The notes: generated by a model not told the origin, from the sequence alone. A DNA stretch of 64,000 nucleotides from Ctena decussata (GCA_963989385.1 OZ022507.1:58601400-58665399), one strand, 5' to 3'. Shown: positions 27,301 to 34,062, counted from the first letter of the stretch. A program made the numbers and translations.

Positions 27301-28903
27301 AACTCAGCTGAGCTTGAAAAAAGTTTTATAACCTCGGGACCTGGTCTGGTCTGCTGAGAACCTCAACTTAGATTTCTCTAAAATATTCAGATATCTGGCC
27401 CTGGAATTTGGAGCCCTAGATAAGAGTCGGTATTTGAAGATAAATCAAATTCTGCATAAAAATGTATGTTGTGACCTCTGGGTCTCATTAGAACCATTCT
27501 AATGAGTGGTCACAACATACGTTTGTATGGAGAATTAAAGAATTATCCCTGAATTGTCATCCTTATTAGAAGCTTTGGGCCCTGGCCCCGAGGTTATAAA
27601 ACTTTTTTCATGCTCAACTCAGCTGAGCATGAAATTTTTTCTGCTCATAAATTTTAAAATGCCAACAACTGTTGGCATTTTAATATTTATGAGCAGAAAA
27701 AATAGCCTTCTTGGCTTATCTGAGCCTGAAAAATGCTGAATTTCTTAGAATTATCCCTGAATTGTCATCCTTATTAGAAGCTTTGGGCCCTGGCCCTGGC
27801 CCCGAGGTTATAAAACTTTTTTCATGCTCAACTCAGCTGAGCATGAAATTTTTTCTGCTCATAAATTTCAAAATGCCAACAACTGTTGGCATTTTAATAT
27901 TTATGAGCAAAAAAAATAGCCTTCTTGGCTTATCTGAGCCTGAAAAATGCTGAATTTCTTGGTATTTTTATATTAATGGGCATTTTAAATTTCATGCTCA
28001 GCTGAGTTGAGCATGAAAAAAGTTTTATAACCTCGGGGCCTGATCACTTATTGTTTCAGTTTCATTTTTTTTTATTTATTTTTTTTTTGTTTCAGGCAAA
28101 ATCAGGAGCGAGAGATACTACAGAAGCGTCACAAGGAAGAGATAGAAGATTTCATGCAGAAGAGAGGAATATCTATTTCAACCCAGCCTATCAACTTGAC
28201 CATGCCAACTGCCTCTGTCAGTCTTTCTAACACTCCAATGCTGAGTCCCATGTCCATGAGCACAATCCCCAATCCTCCCCCTCTTCCAGCTTCCATGATG
28301 TCCCTATCTGTTGCCAAAGACTTTCCTGTGTTTTCTATGGCTCGGGGTCAGCAAAATATCAGTAAAGGTGCTCATACATTCGCAGAGGAACTGTATAAAT
28401 ACGTTGCGGCTAGAAATCAAGCTGGACTTGCTCACCAGGCAGGTCTAGCTCAGACAGACATAAATGCAATAGACTCGGAGACATCAAGTACCGGCCAAGG
28501 TGTAGAAATGTTAGAAGCTGAAACCTTAACAGATCTGAATTCAGTAGAACAAGGGACTGAACTCATGAGTCAAAACGATAGTAAAACAAGACTTTCCAGT
28601 GTAGAATCAAGTGATGAATCCTCCGCCACACTGACACCACAGCAACAGATGATGTCTCCTCTACAGGAAGGGATTATTCCAAATCAAGCATTTATTATGC
28701 AACAGCCGATGTATAATTATTATACTAGCCCGACTGTTGGTCAGTATTTGTCCATGCCTAGTCACTTGCAGATGGTAGAAGCTGGTCTTCTCCCGCACTA
28801 TCCTATGATGTCGGTCGGCAATTCTGTAGCGGTGACAACCACGACGACGACGACAGGCTCAATTTCTCCAACTCCAGTCGAGCATGATCAAACAGACAGC
28901 TGA
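15..28903 (+). CDS. Wnk: WNK kinase, C-terminal part (12 exons, 5' end outside the window)
   Basis: Exons: 15-319, 2909-3010, 3656-3740, 5167-5213, 5801-5878, 10098-10196, 15114-15253, 16148-16361, 17139-17327, 19536-21986, 25704-25777, 28096-28903. All junctions are GT-AG, all phases agree, and the join gives 1529 codons plus TGA. WNKs are chloride- and osmo-sensing kinases that activate OSR1/SPAK and so control cation-chloride cotransporters. Visible parts, numbered from the first whole residue: Gln/Pro-rich linker (1-205), CCT/PF2-like domain (about 311-385, with core TFKFDTDGD), RFxV-type peptides at 468, 969 and 1025, Gln/Pro/Met-rich disordered stretch, and a charged helical segment near 1265-1285. 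The domain order and the RFxV peptides identify a WNK. Invertebrates usually have one WNK, so no vertebrate paralogue number is assigned. The kinase domain and start lie upstream of base 1. Small or alternative exons could be missed. Confidence 0.9.
546..2517 (-). mobile_element. hairpin-ended element, family A (GCTCACCTG)
   Basis: In + orientation it opens with ttttt and gctcacctgagccagc, then a (CGTC)n tract (603-650), then about four imperfect 440-base units. It closes with caggtgagc, a gggcctcatggccc hairpin and cttgtt. On the minus strand this is 5' AACAAG-hairpin, core repeats, (GACG)n, 3' hairpin, AAAAA. Units share ccagaaccaat..gaccgatggcc and repeated AGGTCA half-sites. It has no coding capacity and resembles Helentron-associated elements. 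It lies in a WNK intron. Confidence 0.75.
2909..3010 (+). CDS. Wnk: WNK exon, Gln/Pro-rich
   Basis: The exon has 34 whole codons (phase 0 at both ends) between tctatcag and gtaagt. It encodes a Gln/Pro-rich peptide that starts PQQPGFPQQQQ and continues the composition of the preceding exon. Because it is symmetric, skipping it would keep the frame. Confidence 0.82.
3074..3275. mobile_element. palindromic MITE, family P1 (GAGCTCCAGATAAGAGG)
   Basis: This is a 200-base palindrome with ends cagagctccag and ctagaacactg. Its centre carries the imperfect inverted pair gaaccgtctc / gagaaggttc. Other copies are at 7587, 9252, 14624, 31393 and 34063. Confidence 0.7.
3425..3589 (-). mobile_element. 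remnant of hairpin-ended family B
   Basis: It carries the family B core (catcaaatctggc..aaag) and terminus (gcaggtgtgacatag, then gaattcttgt) in decayed form, and lacks the (CGTC)n end. It stops 66 bases before a WNK exon. Confidence 0.5.
3656..3740 (+). CDS. Wnk: WNK exon, Pro/Gln-rich
   Basis: The acceptor is attttcag and the donor gtacca. The 28 codons plus one base end in VDEIPG, where the composition turns acidic and leaves the Gln tract. A remnant of the hairpin-ended repeat family (3425-3589) ends only 66 bases upstream of the acceptor. Confidence 0.8.
3952..4811 (-). mobile_element. hairpin-ended element, family B (GTCGCACCTG)
   Basis: It begins tttttgtcgcacctgc with a hairpin to gcaaggtgcg, followed by (CGTC)n at 4001-4052. 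It has core repeats with cagaaccgctggg and ccaagatggccgcc, and closes with gcaggtgcgac, a ttccgtggaa hairpin and ttcttgt. The architecture is the same as family A. It lies in a WNK intron. Confidence 0.72.
5167..5213 (+). CDS. Wnk: WNK short exon
   Basis: This 47-base exon lies between ttttag and gtaagt. It completes the split Gly codon of the previous exon and reads GPSEPAGSRKGSSAMT. The phase match on both sides supports it. The function of this Ser/basic-rich stretch is unknown; it could be a phosphosite cluster. Confidence 0.75.
5319..5544. mobile_element. foldback MITE, family F (GAGCCGCGAC), decayed
   Basis: Family F has long arms: cagactcagatcagcctggg on one side, and its near-complement cccaggctgatctgagtct on the other, around a short centre. 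This copy is diverged at its right end. Confidence 0.65.
5801..5878 (+). CDS. Wnk: WNK exon, Ala/Ser/Gly linker
   Basis: The 26 whole codons are flanked by tttacag and gtagga. The peptide runs TSQQAVAASASSGG and ends QPPQ. The exon is symmetric (0,0), so it could be alternatively spliced without a frameshift. Confidence 0.75.
6677..6950 (+). mobile_element. tRNA-derived SINE with 13-bp target duplication
   Basis: The head (gccgcgtagcgcagtcggta and ggttcgaaacccgg) has good A and B boxes of a tRNA. The body ends in an (aatc)n tail. The flanks are exact copies of tcttgaatgtaag at 6664-6676 and 6951-6963. The anticodon arm has a six-base loop, so this is not a functional tRNA gene. A second copy is at 32468. 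Confidence 0.85.
7166..7401. mobile_element. foldback MITE, family F
   Basis: Full-length, with ends gagccgcaacacg and cgtgtcgcggctc. It is palindromic apart from a central gctaccctttaagcgct that gives its orientation. Confidence 0.78.
7587..7789. mobile_element. palindromic MITE, family P1
   Basis: Ends cagagctccagataag and cttatctggagcactg, with the central perfect pair gaaccgtctc / gagacggttc. Intact copy. Confidence 0.75.
8327..8562. mobile_element. foldback MITE, family F
   Basis: Full-length copy, ends gagccgcgacgcgac and gtgtcgcggctc, in the same orientation as the 7166 copy. Confidence 0.78.
9252..9456. mobile_element. palindromic MITE, family P1
   Basis: Ends cagagctgcaggtaag and cttatctggagcactg, with the central accgtgtcgatgagacggt. 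Confidence 0.72.
10098..10196 (+). CDS. Wnk: WNK exon, basic/Ser-rich
   Basis: The 33 codons follow a strong polypyrimidine-cctgcag acceptor and end at gtgtgt. The peptide contains KLSSPKRHK and SRLKLK, a basic stretch with SP sites. It lies after a 4.2-kb intron rich in MITEs and before a 4.9-kb intron. It is symmetric, so a cassette exon is possible. Confidence 0.72.
10197..13054. other. WNK intron sequence without recognised elements
   Basis: I see no conserved coding exon here. It holds an A-rich run at 12191-12231 and a diverged SINE tail near 12690-12832 with (catc)n. Confidence 0.5.
13055..13386. mobile_element. palindromic MITE, family S (CACAGGGTATAA), uninterrupted
   Basis: The terminal inverted repeats are cacagggtataatcg and cgattataccctgtg. 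The interior is built from repeated 25-30-base modules containing cttcctgcagagactgtcc, present in one orientation in the left half and the other in the right half, meeting at gagagcctcggcaggaagc. It serves as the empty-site comparison for the copy at 17989. Confidence 0.75.
13454..13647. mobile_element. decayed mariner-like MITE, family M
   Basis: It shares cagttgactct, ggttatctcaaa and aaagtaaattttctggga with the better-preserved copies at 15912 and 51722. Confidence 0.5.
14624..14818. mobile_element. palindromic MITE, family P1
   Basis: Ends cagagctctagataagag and ctcttatctagagctctg are exact complements. The centre is gaaccgtctcgttgagatgg. Confidence 0.75.
15114..15253 (+). CDS. Wnk: WNK exon before the CCT-like domain
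   Basis: The acceptor is gattttgcag and the donor gtttga. The 46 codons plus two bases encode a Ser/Thr/Ala/Pro-rich linker ending NIDRE. The weak donor (GTTTGA) and the Arg/Ser split codon are compatible with the next exon's phase. Confidence 0.78.
15365..15572. mobile_element. short TIR element with CGTTAG repeats
   Basis: Ends cctgggctcagtcgttcaaa and tttgaacaactgggccctgg are imperfect inverted repeats. Inside, cgttag/ctaacg words recur. It lies 110 bases after a WNK exon donor. A related end is near 26225-26270. Confidence 0.55.
15912..16111. mobile_element. mariner-like MITE, family M
   Basis: It is flanked by TA on both sides, with ends cattgactgtcggtatct and gagagttgactg, and carries the family core aaagtaaattttctggga. 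It ends 36 bases before the acceptor of the WNK CCT exon. Confidence 0.6.
16148..16361 (+). CDS. Wnk: WNK exon, first part of CCT/PF2-like domain
   Basis: It opens with a highly basic stretch (KEDRKRKARTKRRK), then the beta-strand signature LTILSYAGENQELECLLEF followed by VTFKFDTDGDKPAEIA. This matches the second conserved CCT (PF2-like) domain of WNK kinases, which binds RFxV/I peptides in partners and in WNK itself. The donor is gtaggt. The rest of the domain is in the next exon. Confidence 0.9.
16402..16628. mobile_element. palindromic MITE with TTAACCCATT ends
   Basis: Ends ttaacccattccatt and aatgcaatgggttaa, with a strong central hairpin from cagatcaggccccaca to tgtggggcctgatctg. Related central palindromes occur near 34555-34690 and 40836-40925. 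Confidence 0.6.
17139..17327 (+). CDS. Wnk: WNK exon, end of CCT/PF2-like domain
   Basis: The 63 codons lie between tcctacag and gtgagt. The opening VDEDLLPEHQAQIVIALLQR is the acidic turn and amphipathic helix that closes a CCT/PF2-like fold. A Ser/Thr-rich tail follows (TPTSSPTTNRKSYKF). Confidence 0.88.
17403..17475. repeat. near-perfect hairpin
   Basis: The arms atacttcaggacaaaagtt and aacttttgtccttaagtat pair, continuing inwards to a taacatc centre with few mismatches. It lies 75 bases after the donor of a WNK exon. Confidence 0.6.
18197..19357 (-). mobile_element. hairpin-ended element, family B, inserted in family S MITE
   Basis: Starts tttttgtcgcacctgc, with (CGTC)n at 18245-18303, about five core units of about 150 bases (each with ctctgctgactttgt and catcaaacctggcat), and ends gcaggtgcgacatagc, ttccgcggaa, ttcttgtt. 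Confidence 0.75.
18470..18672 (+). mobile_element. tRNA-derived SINE with 13-bp target duplication
   Basis: The head carries an A box (ggtagctcagtggg) and B box (gggttcgaaccc); the tail is (catc)n. Exact flanking duplication ctgctgactttgt at 18457-18469 and 18673-18685. Older relatives lie near 12690, 39372 and 46990. Confidence 0.85.
19536..21986 (+). CDS. Wnk: WNK giant exon with RFxV-type peptides
   Basis: This exon has 817 whole codons and is symmetric. It follows atttcag and ends at a non-consensus donor, gtgaat. Features in order: RRSFIVSRVAEQP (visible residues 467-479), a Gln/Pro tract, a Met/Pro/Tyr-rich segment (YPYMPMMAPPMYMPP), a coiled-coil-prone LEQELIKKLHG, then LRFSVSKV (R969) and SRFQVSKV (R1025), and an acidic end with RRRTKSLG. 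RFxV/I peptides bind CCT domains of WNK, OSR1 and SPAK; vertebrate WNK1 has similar peptides in its C-terminal half. If the donor is not used, the frame continues nine codons to a stop at 22014-22016, which would give a shorter isoform. Confidence 0.93.
22484..22641. mobile_element. decayed palindromic MITE, family P1
   Basis: It keeps cccagataaggg, cccctcattagaacc and the closing cccttatctgg. It is strongly diverged from the intact copies. Confidence 0.5.
22663..22906. mobile_element. foldback MITE, family F, opposite orientation
   Basis: Ends gagccgcgacatgac and gtcgtgtcgcggctc. The central segment (taagggtctaaggtagctcc) is the reverse complement of that in the 7166 copy. Confidence 0.78.
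23095..24586 (+). repeat. direct duplication, copy 1 (carries a transposon, cut by the gap)
   Basis: It matches 24842-25320 almost base for base outside a 1-kb insertion at 23462-24463. It ends at the N run. Differences between copies are scattered single bases. It contains a decayed P1-like MITE (23265-23450). Confidence 0.8.
23462..24463. mobile_element. 1.0-kb TIR DNA transposon (non-autonomous)
   Basis: The terminal inverted repeats gcatacctgccaagttt and aaacttggcaggtatgc (17 bases) are exact. The probable target duplication is atag at 23458-23461 and 24464-24467. The paralogous segment at about 25200 lacks the insertion. A 122-codon open frame inside (23974-24342) shows no recognised transposase motif. 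Confidence 0.8.
24587..24786. other. assembly gap, 200 N
   Basis: Exactly 200 unknown bases inside a WNK intron and between two copies of a direct duplication. Apparent open frames across it are artefacts. Confidence 0.99.
24842..25320 (+). repeat. direct duplication, copy 2 (empty site)
   Basis: Second copy of the 23095 segment, without the 1-kb transposon. It continues into unique intron and then the WNK exon at 25704. Confidence 0.8.
25704..25777 (+). CDS. Wnk: WNK exon, DPEY motif
   Basis: The 24 codons plus two bases lie between ctatttcag and gtattg. The peptide ends LTQDPEYKDLLIR. A similar stretch precedes the C-terminal helix of WNKs. A 143-base palindromic MITE begins about 46 bases downstream of the donor. 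The exon lies just beyond the duplicated block around the assembly gap. Confidence 0.83.
25824..25966. mobile_element. hairpin MITE, family H (GAGGTTATAAAACTTGAG)
   Basis: The two halves are near-exact complements: caaaataaagcacactgatt with ggctgcttcc on the left, ggaagc..aatcagtgtgctttattttg on the right, closed by agcacatgct. It carries AATAAA on both strands and an inverted pair of CCAAT boxes. Other copies are at 29187, 30341 and 54342. Confidence 0.75.
26533..26623. mobile_element. truncated foldback MITE, family F
   Basis: Only the left arm is present: gagccgtgacatgac through ctgatcagagtct. The right arm is missing. Confidence 0.6.
26927..27089 (-). mobile_element. short hairpin-ended element, family C (TTTTTGTCTCGC)
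   Basis: Starts tttttgtctctcttgcgac and ends caggtgagacacagc then ttctatgg and cttgttc. It has the same layout as families A and B but no (CGTC)n. Related pieces lie at 7802-7860 and 29097-29404. Confidence 0.5.
27111..27345. mobile_element. palindromic MITE, family G (CCCCGAGGTTATAAAACTT)
   Basis: Ends ggccccgaggttaataaac and gttttataacctcgggacc. It has inner palindromes actcagctgagcatgaaatt. Its outermost bases (gaggttataaaact) are shared with family H. Another full copy is at 55734. Confidence 0.72.
27409..27578. mobile_element. decayed palindromic MITE, family P1
   Basis: It keeps gccctagataaga, tgtgacc..ctcattagaacc and ttagaagcttt. Its right end is included in the tandem duplication that follows. 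Confidence 0.55.
27541..27960 (+). repeat. 208-base tandem duplication spanning MITE sequence
   Basis: Two almost identical units start at 27541 and 27749. Each contains the tail of a P1 MITE and the first two thirds of a family G MITE. The second unit has an extra ggccct. The second family G copy alone is completed to its right terminus (about 28040). Confidence 0.8.
27785..28040. mobile_element. palindromic MITE, family G
   Basis: Complete copy from ggccccgaggttataaaac to gttttataacctcggggcc, ending 55 bases before the last WNK exon. Confidence 0.7.
28096..28903 (+). CDS. Wnk: WNK last coding exon
   Basis: It follows a long T-rich tract and tttcag. It starts RQNQEREILQKRHKEEIEDF, a charged alpha-helical segment characteristic of the WNK C-terminal region, then a Ser/Pro/Met-rich disordered tail with Gln and a Thr run, ending at TGA 28901-28903. 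Visible residues 1261-1529. Confidence 0.9.
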
Positions 28904-29096
28904 CGATGCTAATAAAATATATATGTTTGCTATGTACTACATGTCTTTCATGGTATGAGTTTATACCATAAGTTCAAATGGTCCAGTCTATGTGAGTGAA
29001 AGGTCAAGGTCTGTGATATCAAAGTGAGGCTGACCGTCTGATACTTCGGACAGAGCTCCAAGTAGGAGGGTATTTTAATGAGAATTATGTGATATG
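28904..29096 (+). other. WNK 3' flank / probable 3' UTR
   Basis: Unique AT-rich sequence after the WNK stop, with AATAAA at 28911. Where the transcript ends cannot be told from sequence. Confidence 0.4.
28911..28916 (+). promoter_or_regulatory. candidate poly(A) signal AATAAA of WNK
   Basis: A canonical AATAAA lies eight bases after the WNK stop codon. Use of this site would give a very short 3' UTR. A second AATAAA lies at about 29221 inside a MITE. The sequence alone cannot tell which is used. Confidence 0.4.
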
Positions 29097-29404
29097 GTAG
29101 TTTTTATCTTGCTTGCAGCTAGCAGAAAGTTAGTCATGGGTATTACTTTTACATTGTGAGCAGCATAAAGAGTTTTGCATGGGTTTGAGTTTATAAAACT
29201 TGAGAATAATCTCAAACTCAAAATAAAGCACACTGATTGGCTGCTTCCGAGCATATGCATATGCTCGGAAGCAGCCAATCAGCATGCTTTATTTTGAGTT
29301 CGAGAATGTACTGAAGTTTAATAACCTCCGGGCCTGTTTTTTGTTTAGCCCAGTTTCTACATCAGTTAGCAAAAAGGCGAGACATAGCGTTCTATAGGAT
29401 TCTA
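29097..29404 (-). mobile_element. family C element interrupted by a family H MITE
   Basis: Left part gtttttatcttgcttgc to ttttgcatgggttt; right part ggcgagacatagcg to ttctataggattct. The MITE at 29187-29334 sits between them. Confidence 0.55.
29187..29334. mobile_element. hairpin MITE, family H
   Basis: Near-perfect inverted repeat centred on gagcatatgcatatgctc. It contains AATAAA on both strands and lies about 280 bases after the WNK stop codon. Confidence 0.75.
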
Positions 29405-29906
29405 ATTAGAATTCTGTGATATGGCAGTTTTGTTAAAAACATTAAGTGGTATTTATTAGAATCACCACCAGGTGATTTTAATAATACCAGTATGTATGAT
29501 ATAGTAAGCTAGATGTAAGAAAAGAGATCACAAAATTTTCATTGAATACACTTCTTTTACAGAGCCTGTTTGAATTAGACTATTCGTAGTGTTGTAGTTG
29601 AGTGATCAAAAAGTCGTGGGTAAAAGTTATAGTTGAATTATGTTAGTATTGTTATGAATTATGAATGTCCAACACTTAAAAAAATATTGTAAGGTTTAGC
29701 AGGTCGTGACATGGGCAATTGTGCAAAAGGAGTGAAAATATGTGACTGTCTGGATTTTGTTACTATCCACTGAGCCAGGAAGGGCTCACACTTTTGCTAA
29801 AGAACAACAGTTCTTTAACAATACATCTATTTGTAATGAAATACAATAGCTTCATTTTTTGCAAGTTGGAGGTAGACTATGGTAGCTGAGTTTGTTTTTG
29901 TAAGTT

Positions 29907-30133
29907 GGGCCTCTGTGGCATAGTGGATAAGAGTGCTGACTCTTAAATATTACGTCTCCCACTGCTATGGGTTCGAGCCTTGCTTGGCGCATAACAGAGA
30001 AAACCGCATTCTGCTTGTGGAAGGTCAAGGGGGTTTTCCCTAGGAGCTCTGGTTTTTGTCCACCTCTGCTGAAGGATCAGCTTTATATCAGTCAAATATT
30101 ATAGAAAGGGATGTTAAACATATATAAAAATGT
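29907..30133 (+). mobile_element. tRNA-derived SINE
   Basis: A box tggcatagtggataag and B box gggttcgagcc. The flanks tttgtaagtt and tttgtaggtt form a probable imperfect target duplication. Confidence 0.65.
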
Positions 30134-30340
30134 CTTTGTAGGTTTATTCATAATTATAGGATCTAAAAATGTTGAAAACAGATACTTTAATACCATGGTC
30201 AGTCTCTGCAAAACTGATCCATGGTTCTTGCACATCCAGAGATTAGATGAAGTGTTCGAAAAATTGTTAGGTGCCTTTTCTAAAAAGTCAAACATTAAAA
30301 CTAGGTCAGCTCAGAATTTTAAAGTGTACTTGCATCCTGG

Positions 30341-30486
30341 GTTCGAGGTTATAAAACTAGAGAATAATCTCAAACTCTAAATAAAGCACACTGATTGGCT
30401 GCTTCCGAGCATGAGCTCGGAAGCAGCCAAACAGTGTGCTTTATTTTGGGTTCGAGAATGTACTGAAGTTTTATAACCGCCGGGCC
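30341..30486. mobile_element. hairpin MITE, family H
   Basis: Halves centred on gagcatgagctc, with caaacagtgtgctttatttt on the right; ends gaggttataaaac and ttataaccgccgggcc. Confidence 0.72.
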
Positions 30487-30570
30487 AGAGCGCCAGGTGC
30501 TGGAGGTAATGATGTTTATTTCTAATTTATCCAATAGAGCATGACCTCATAGGGCGCATTGTACAATGTA

Positions 30571-30648
30571 TTAAGCACTTAGGGAAGAATCTGATCAGAC
30601 TGGGCAGATGCCCGCACAACCACATTTTTTTTTCTCGTGTAGCAGCTC
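30571..30648. mobile_element. foldback MITE, family F, right-end fragment
   Basis: It keeps ttaagcacttagggaagaa, gatcagactgggcagatgcc, then an internal deletion, then ctcgtgtagcagctc. Confidence 0.6.
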
Positions 30649-31392
30649 ATATAAAGATTACTATTTCCTGTTATAGTTGTGAGAATATATGTAAGAATAC
30701 TTAGTAATGCTTGCAAGCTCTTTATGCATAACATAAATTCTCTATTTTTATATGTTTGTCTTGGCACCATTTACCAAACAAATATTTTCAAATGATGAGT
30801 AGAGATAAATCTGTGTGCCAGATTCTAAATTCTGATGATGTTATTTGGTTTTTACTCTCACGTTATCTGGATAAGCTTTATCTGGATAAAAAGATTGGTT
30901 ATGGGCTTCCCATCACAGCAAGTCTAAGGCTTTTTCCACAACCTACTTCTGCAGAAAAATAATCTGCAAGAAACAAACATTGAACACTATTGATCAGTGA
31001 AATCCATGCAGCTGAGCAAAGAAAATAAAAAGGCAACAAAACAGAAACTTATGTCTGTAGATTATTACAAAACTTAAAATTCTGTCATCTGTGCAACAGC
31101 ATTATTTAAATGAAAACTTTCGTCATAAAGTGGAGATGTGCATTATAGTACCATCACAGTATTTATGTGCTGTAAATAGCTAGGTATGGGAGAGCTCTAC
31201 AATTCTTTTTTGGGGGAAAATATTTATATTAAAAACATATTTTGGGACATGCAAAAATCAACTTATGGGACAACCAAAAGATTTCATACACAACTGTCCC
31301 ACCTAAGTATTTATGGAGAAATAGCAAACTTAGTGATACACAAGAGACAGTATGTGATTCTGTAGCTGAGAGAAAAACAAAGATGCTTAAAT

Positions 31393-31591
31393 CAGAGCTC
31401 CAGATAAGAAGGGGTAATTGGGATGATTTAGGGATAATTTTCCTTATTTCTCCATAAAAACATGCTGGGACCCTTCATAAGAACCGTCTCGGAGAGACGG
31501 TTCTAATGAGTGGTCACAACATATTTTTTCGTTGAGAAATAAGAAAAATTATAAATTATCTGCAGCACCCCCTCTTATCTCTGGAGCTCTG
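31393..31591. mobile_element. palindromic MITE, family P1
   Basis: Ends cagagctccagataagaa and cttatctctggagctctg, centre gaaccgtctcggagagacgg. Confidence 0.75.
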
Positions 31592-32065
31592 TTAAATGTT
31601 TGCCAGATTATCTGTATTCATTTTAATCTGTAGACACCTTAGTTATTCGTATTACATACTGTACCGTCTATGTAACTGGACAGAGCCATGTTTTCTATAA
31701 GAGAAAGTTTTATAAAAGAAAAAAACTGTTGATCCTGTAAGACCACAATGATTTGAGACTAGTGTTTGTGCACTATATTACATTTAGGTGGTGATGTATG
31801 AAAACATGGAAGAATGGTGAGAATGTGTTTGTGCCATATGTGAAGACACTTTTTTTAACTTCTGTGAAAGACAGTAAGTCTTGTCAGTTGGTGAAGTTTC
31901 GTATATGTAGGGGCTGTAGAATAAGATTTCATACGTCCAGAAAAAGCACTGACCAGGTTGCAGAGCTAAGATTTTACTTGTTGCCTTTGTTGCAAGATAA
32001 ACTTTTGTGATGTCAGGTAATAGTTTTCCCTAAGTTAGCTGTATCACTGCTTTTCACAAATAGGA

Positions 32066-32139
32066 TTGGTTGGTTGGTTGGTTGTTTTGGGTTTAACGGC
32101 CCTTTGAGACAGTATTTCAGTCTATATCGGGCCGTCACA
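32066..32139 (-). mobile_element. short 3' SINE fragment
   Basis: (ggtt)n followed by gttttgggtttaacggccc, read as the tail of a SINE on the minus strand. Flanked by tcacaaatagga on both sides, a 12-base target duplication. Confidence 0.65.
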
Positions 32140-32297
32140 AATAGGAATCCATCAAATAGGCGAAAGGAACAGTTTTATTTCGCATTGCTTTAATGACATG
32201 AAATAATTTCGAAAAGAAAATTGTTGCTGATTGTGAATGCTATAAGCATTTTCCAGGTTCTCTGTTTACCAAAAGTACTTGGACACTTCAGTTATAT

Positions 32298-32801
32298 GAG
32301 TCGCGACATGACAAAACCAACAAAGTAGGACATGTGCCCAGTGAAGGCTCAGATCAGCTTGAGCAGCTACGCAGTCTTTGTGCTGAAAGGGTAACTAAGG
32401 GTCTAAGCTAGCTCCATGTGGACAGCAAAGACTCTGATCAGACTGGGCAGATGCCCAGGCTGATCGGCCGGGCCGGGTAGCGCAATCGGTAGGGCACCTG
32501 ACTCGTAAGTCAGAGGTCCTGGGTTCGAATCCCGGTCTGGCCACATACTTTCGTTTCTCCTTCCGCTGATTCAAGAAGGGCAGTTGTCAGTTACTGGCGA
32601 AAGTATGTGCACTTAGTACTGGTTAACCGCTTAGGAGGTCTAAGCCTGCCCAGGAATAGTGTGGTTAGGTTAACTGACCGTCCCGACATGACCTTAGTTG
32701 TTTACCCTGGACGTTAAGCATCAAATCAACCAACCAACCCAGGCTGATCGGAGTTAGCTTGGCGCACATGCCACTTTGTTGGTTTTGGCCTGTCAAGGCT
32801 C
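32298..32801. mobile_element. foldback MITE, family F, split by a SINE
   Basis: Ends gagtcgcgacatgac and cctgtcaaggctc. The right arm is interrupted at its cccaggctgatc motif by the SINE at 32468-32737. Confidence 0.8.
32468..32737 (+). mobile_element. tRNA-derived SINE nested in a MITE, 14-bp target duplication
   Basis: Same SINE as at 6677, with an (aacc)n tail. Exact duplication cccaggctgatcgg at 32454-32467 and 32738-32751. Box B reads ggttcgaatcccgg. Confidence 0.88.
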
Positions 32802-33404
32802 ATATATTAGACAACTCCACCTCAAAATTTTGACAAGCCTTGTTTATGCTATTAAACTGGATGAATAATGTCAGCTAAAGGTGAGACTTTGACAGTCCTG
32901 CCAGCTTGGCCATCATGTTCGAGCATTTCATATTTGCTCTCCTAAGGAATTTGTAGGCAGAGAGTCAACGCATAAGTTAGCTGTGCTCAACTCCCTTTTT
33001 AGAATCATGACTAATTGCAATTTAAATTTTGAAAAGTACATATTTGTTACATTGCTTTATTTGATTAGTTCTGTTGTAACCTATGTGTCTACAGGTTACA
33101 TGTATCATATTTTAGCCATGACTAGGTAAAGGTACTGATATTTGACAGCCAGGAGGCAGTAAGGGCAGGGGGCTACTGGAGGCCCATTGGTGTGAAAAGC
33201 AGGACCAAGTTCTACCCTTTAGCGGCCTTATGACTGTCCCAGCAATACTGGCTGAAGAGAGTTGTTCAGTGGTTTCCCCAAGTGGGATTCAAACAGGAAA
33301 CCTTAAGCAGCAAAGCCAGCTGCTCTTACCACAGAATTGTGGCCCCAATAGTTGACAGATAATACATGTAAATGGTAACACACTGTAGTAATTCTATTAA
33401 AGTG

Positions 33405-33710
33405 CTTCAGGGGTGTTGGATTTCACGAAGGGGGGTGTCGTTTAGAGCCTAAAGTGAAGTAAATCAGCCACTGCAAAATACCTCTAATAAACAGTATTAA
33501 GGTGAATGGGTATTATTGCAGAGGAAGCAGCTCTGCTATCTTTGCCTCCATTTTCAGTAGGGGACGACTCTTAAAGGTAAGAATTTGCTCTTGTAGGAGC
33601 AAATTCTTTCTTTAAGAGTAGTAGGAGCAAATTCTTTCCTTTAAGAGTAGACCACATGTCAAAGAGCCTGAAAGCAAACATTCATGTAAGTTAATACAAC
33701 ACTGTTTTTG
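33405..33710. repeat. diverged interspersed repeat R (copy 1)
   Basis: It shares agcctaaagtg, agtaaatcagcc, ttttcagtaggg, aaagaatttgctc and a central agaatttgct/agcaaattct palindrome with 35695-36025. Related pieces occur at 25500-25690 and 44640-44770. No TIR or target duplication is clear. Confidence 0.5.
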
Positions 33711-34062
33711 GAAAAGAGGCAGGGGGCATCTATAAGGATTAACATGGTATGTCAGTAATAGTTGCTGTGGATGTGCAATACTGAGGTTCTGTATGTGTAA
33801 CTCAGTTTGATGTTAGTTACTGATAAACAGCAGAGCACCTCACATAAGAAAGCTGTAGGATATTTTTTCAGCATTTTAATTTGTAGAACTGGATGCGTAG
33901 TGCATATGGTTAGAAATTGGCCCCCTGCATTCATTCAGAAAAAGTTGGGCCATGAAATCTATACACTTATTCTCTGCCAAGCTAACAGTGAAATATGGGA
34001 AACTTAAGAGATTCTTAGAAGACACATGCGTTGTATTCCACAGAACAGAAGATTGAGCCTTT

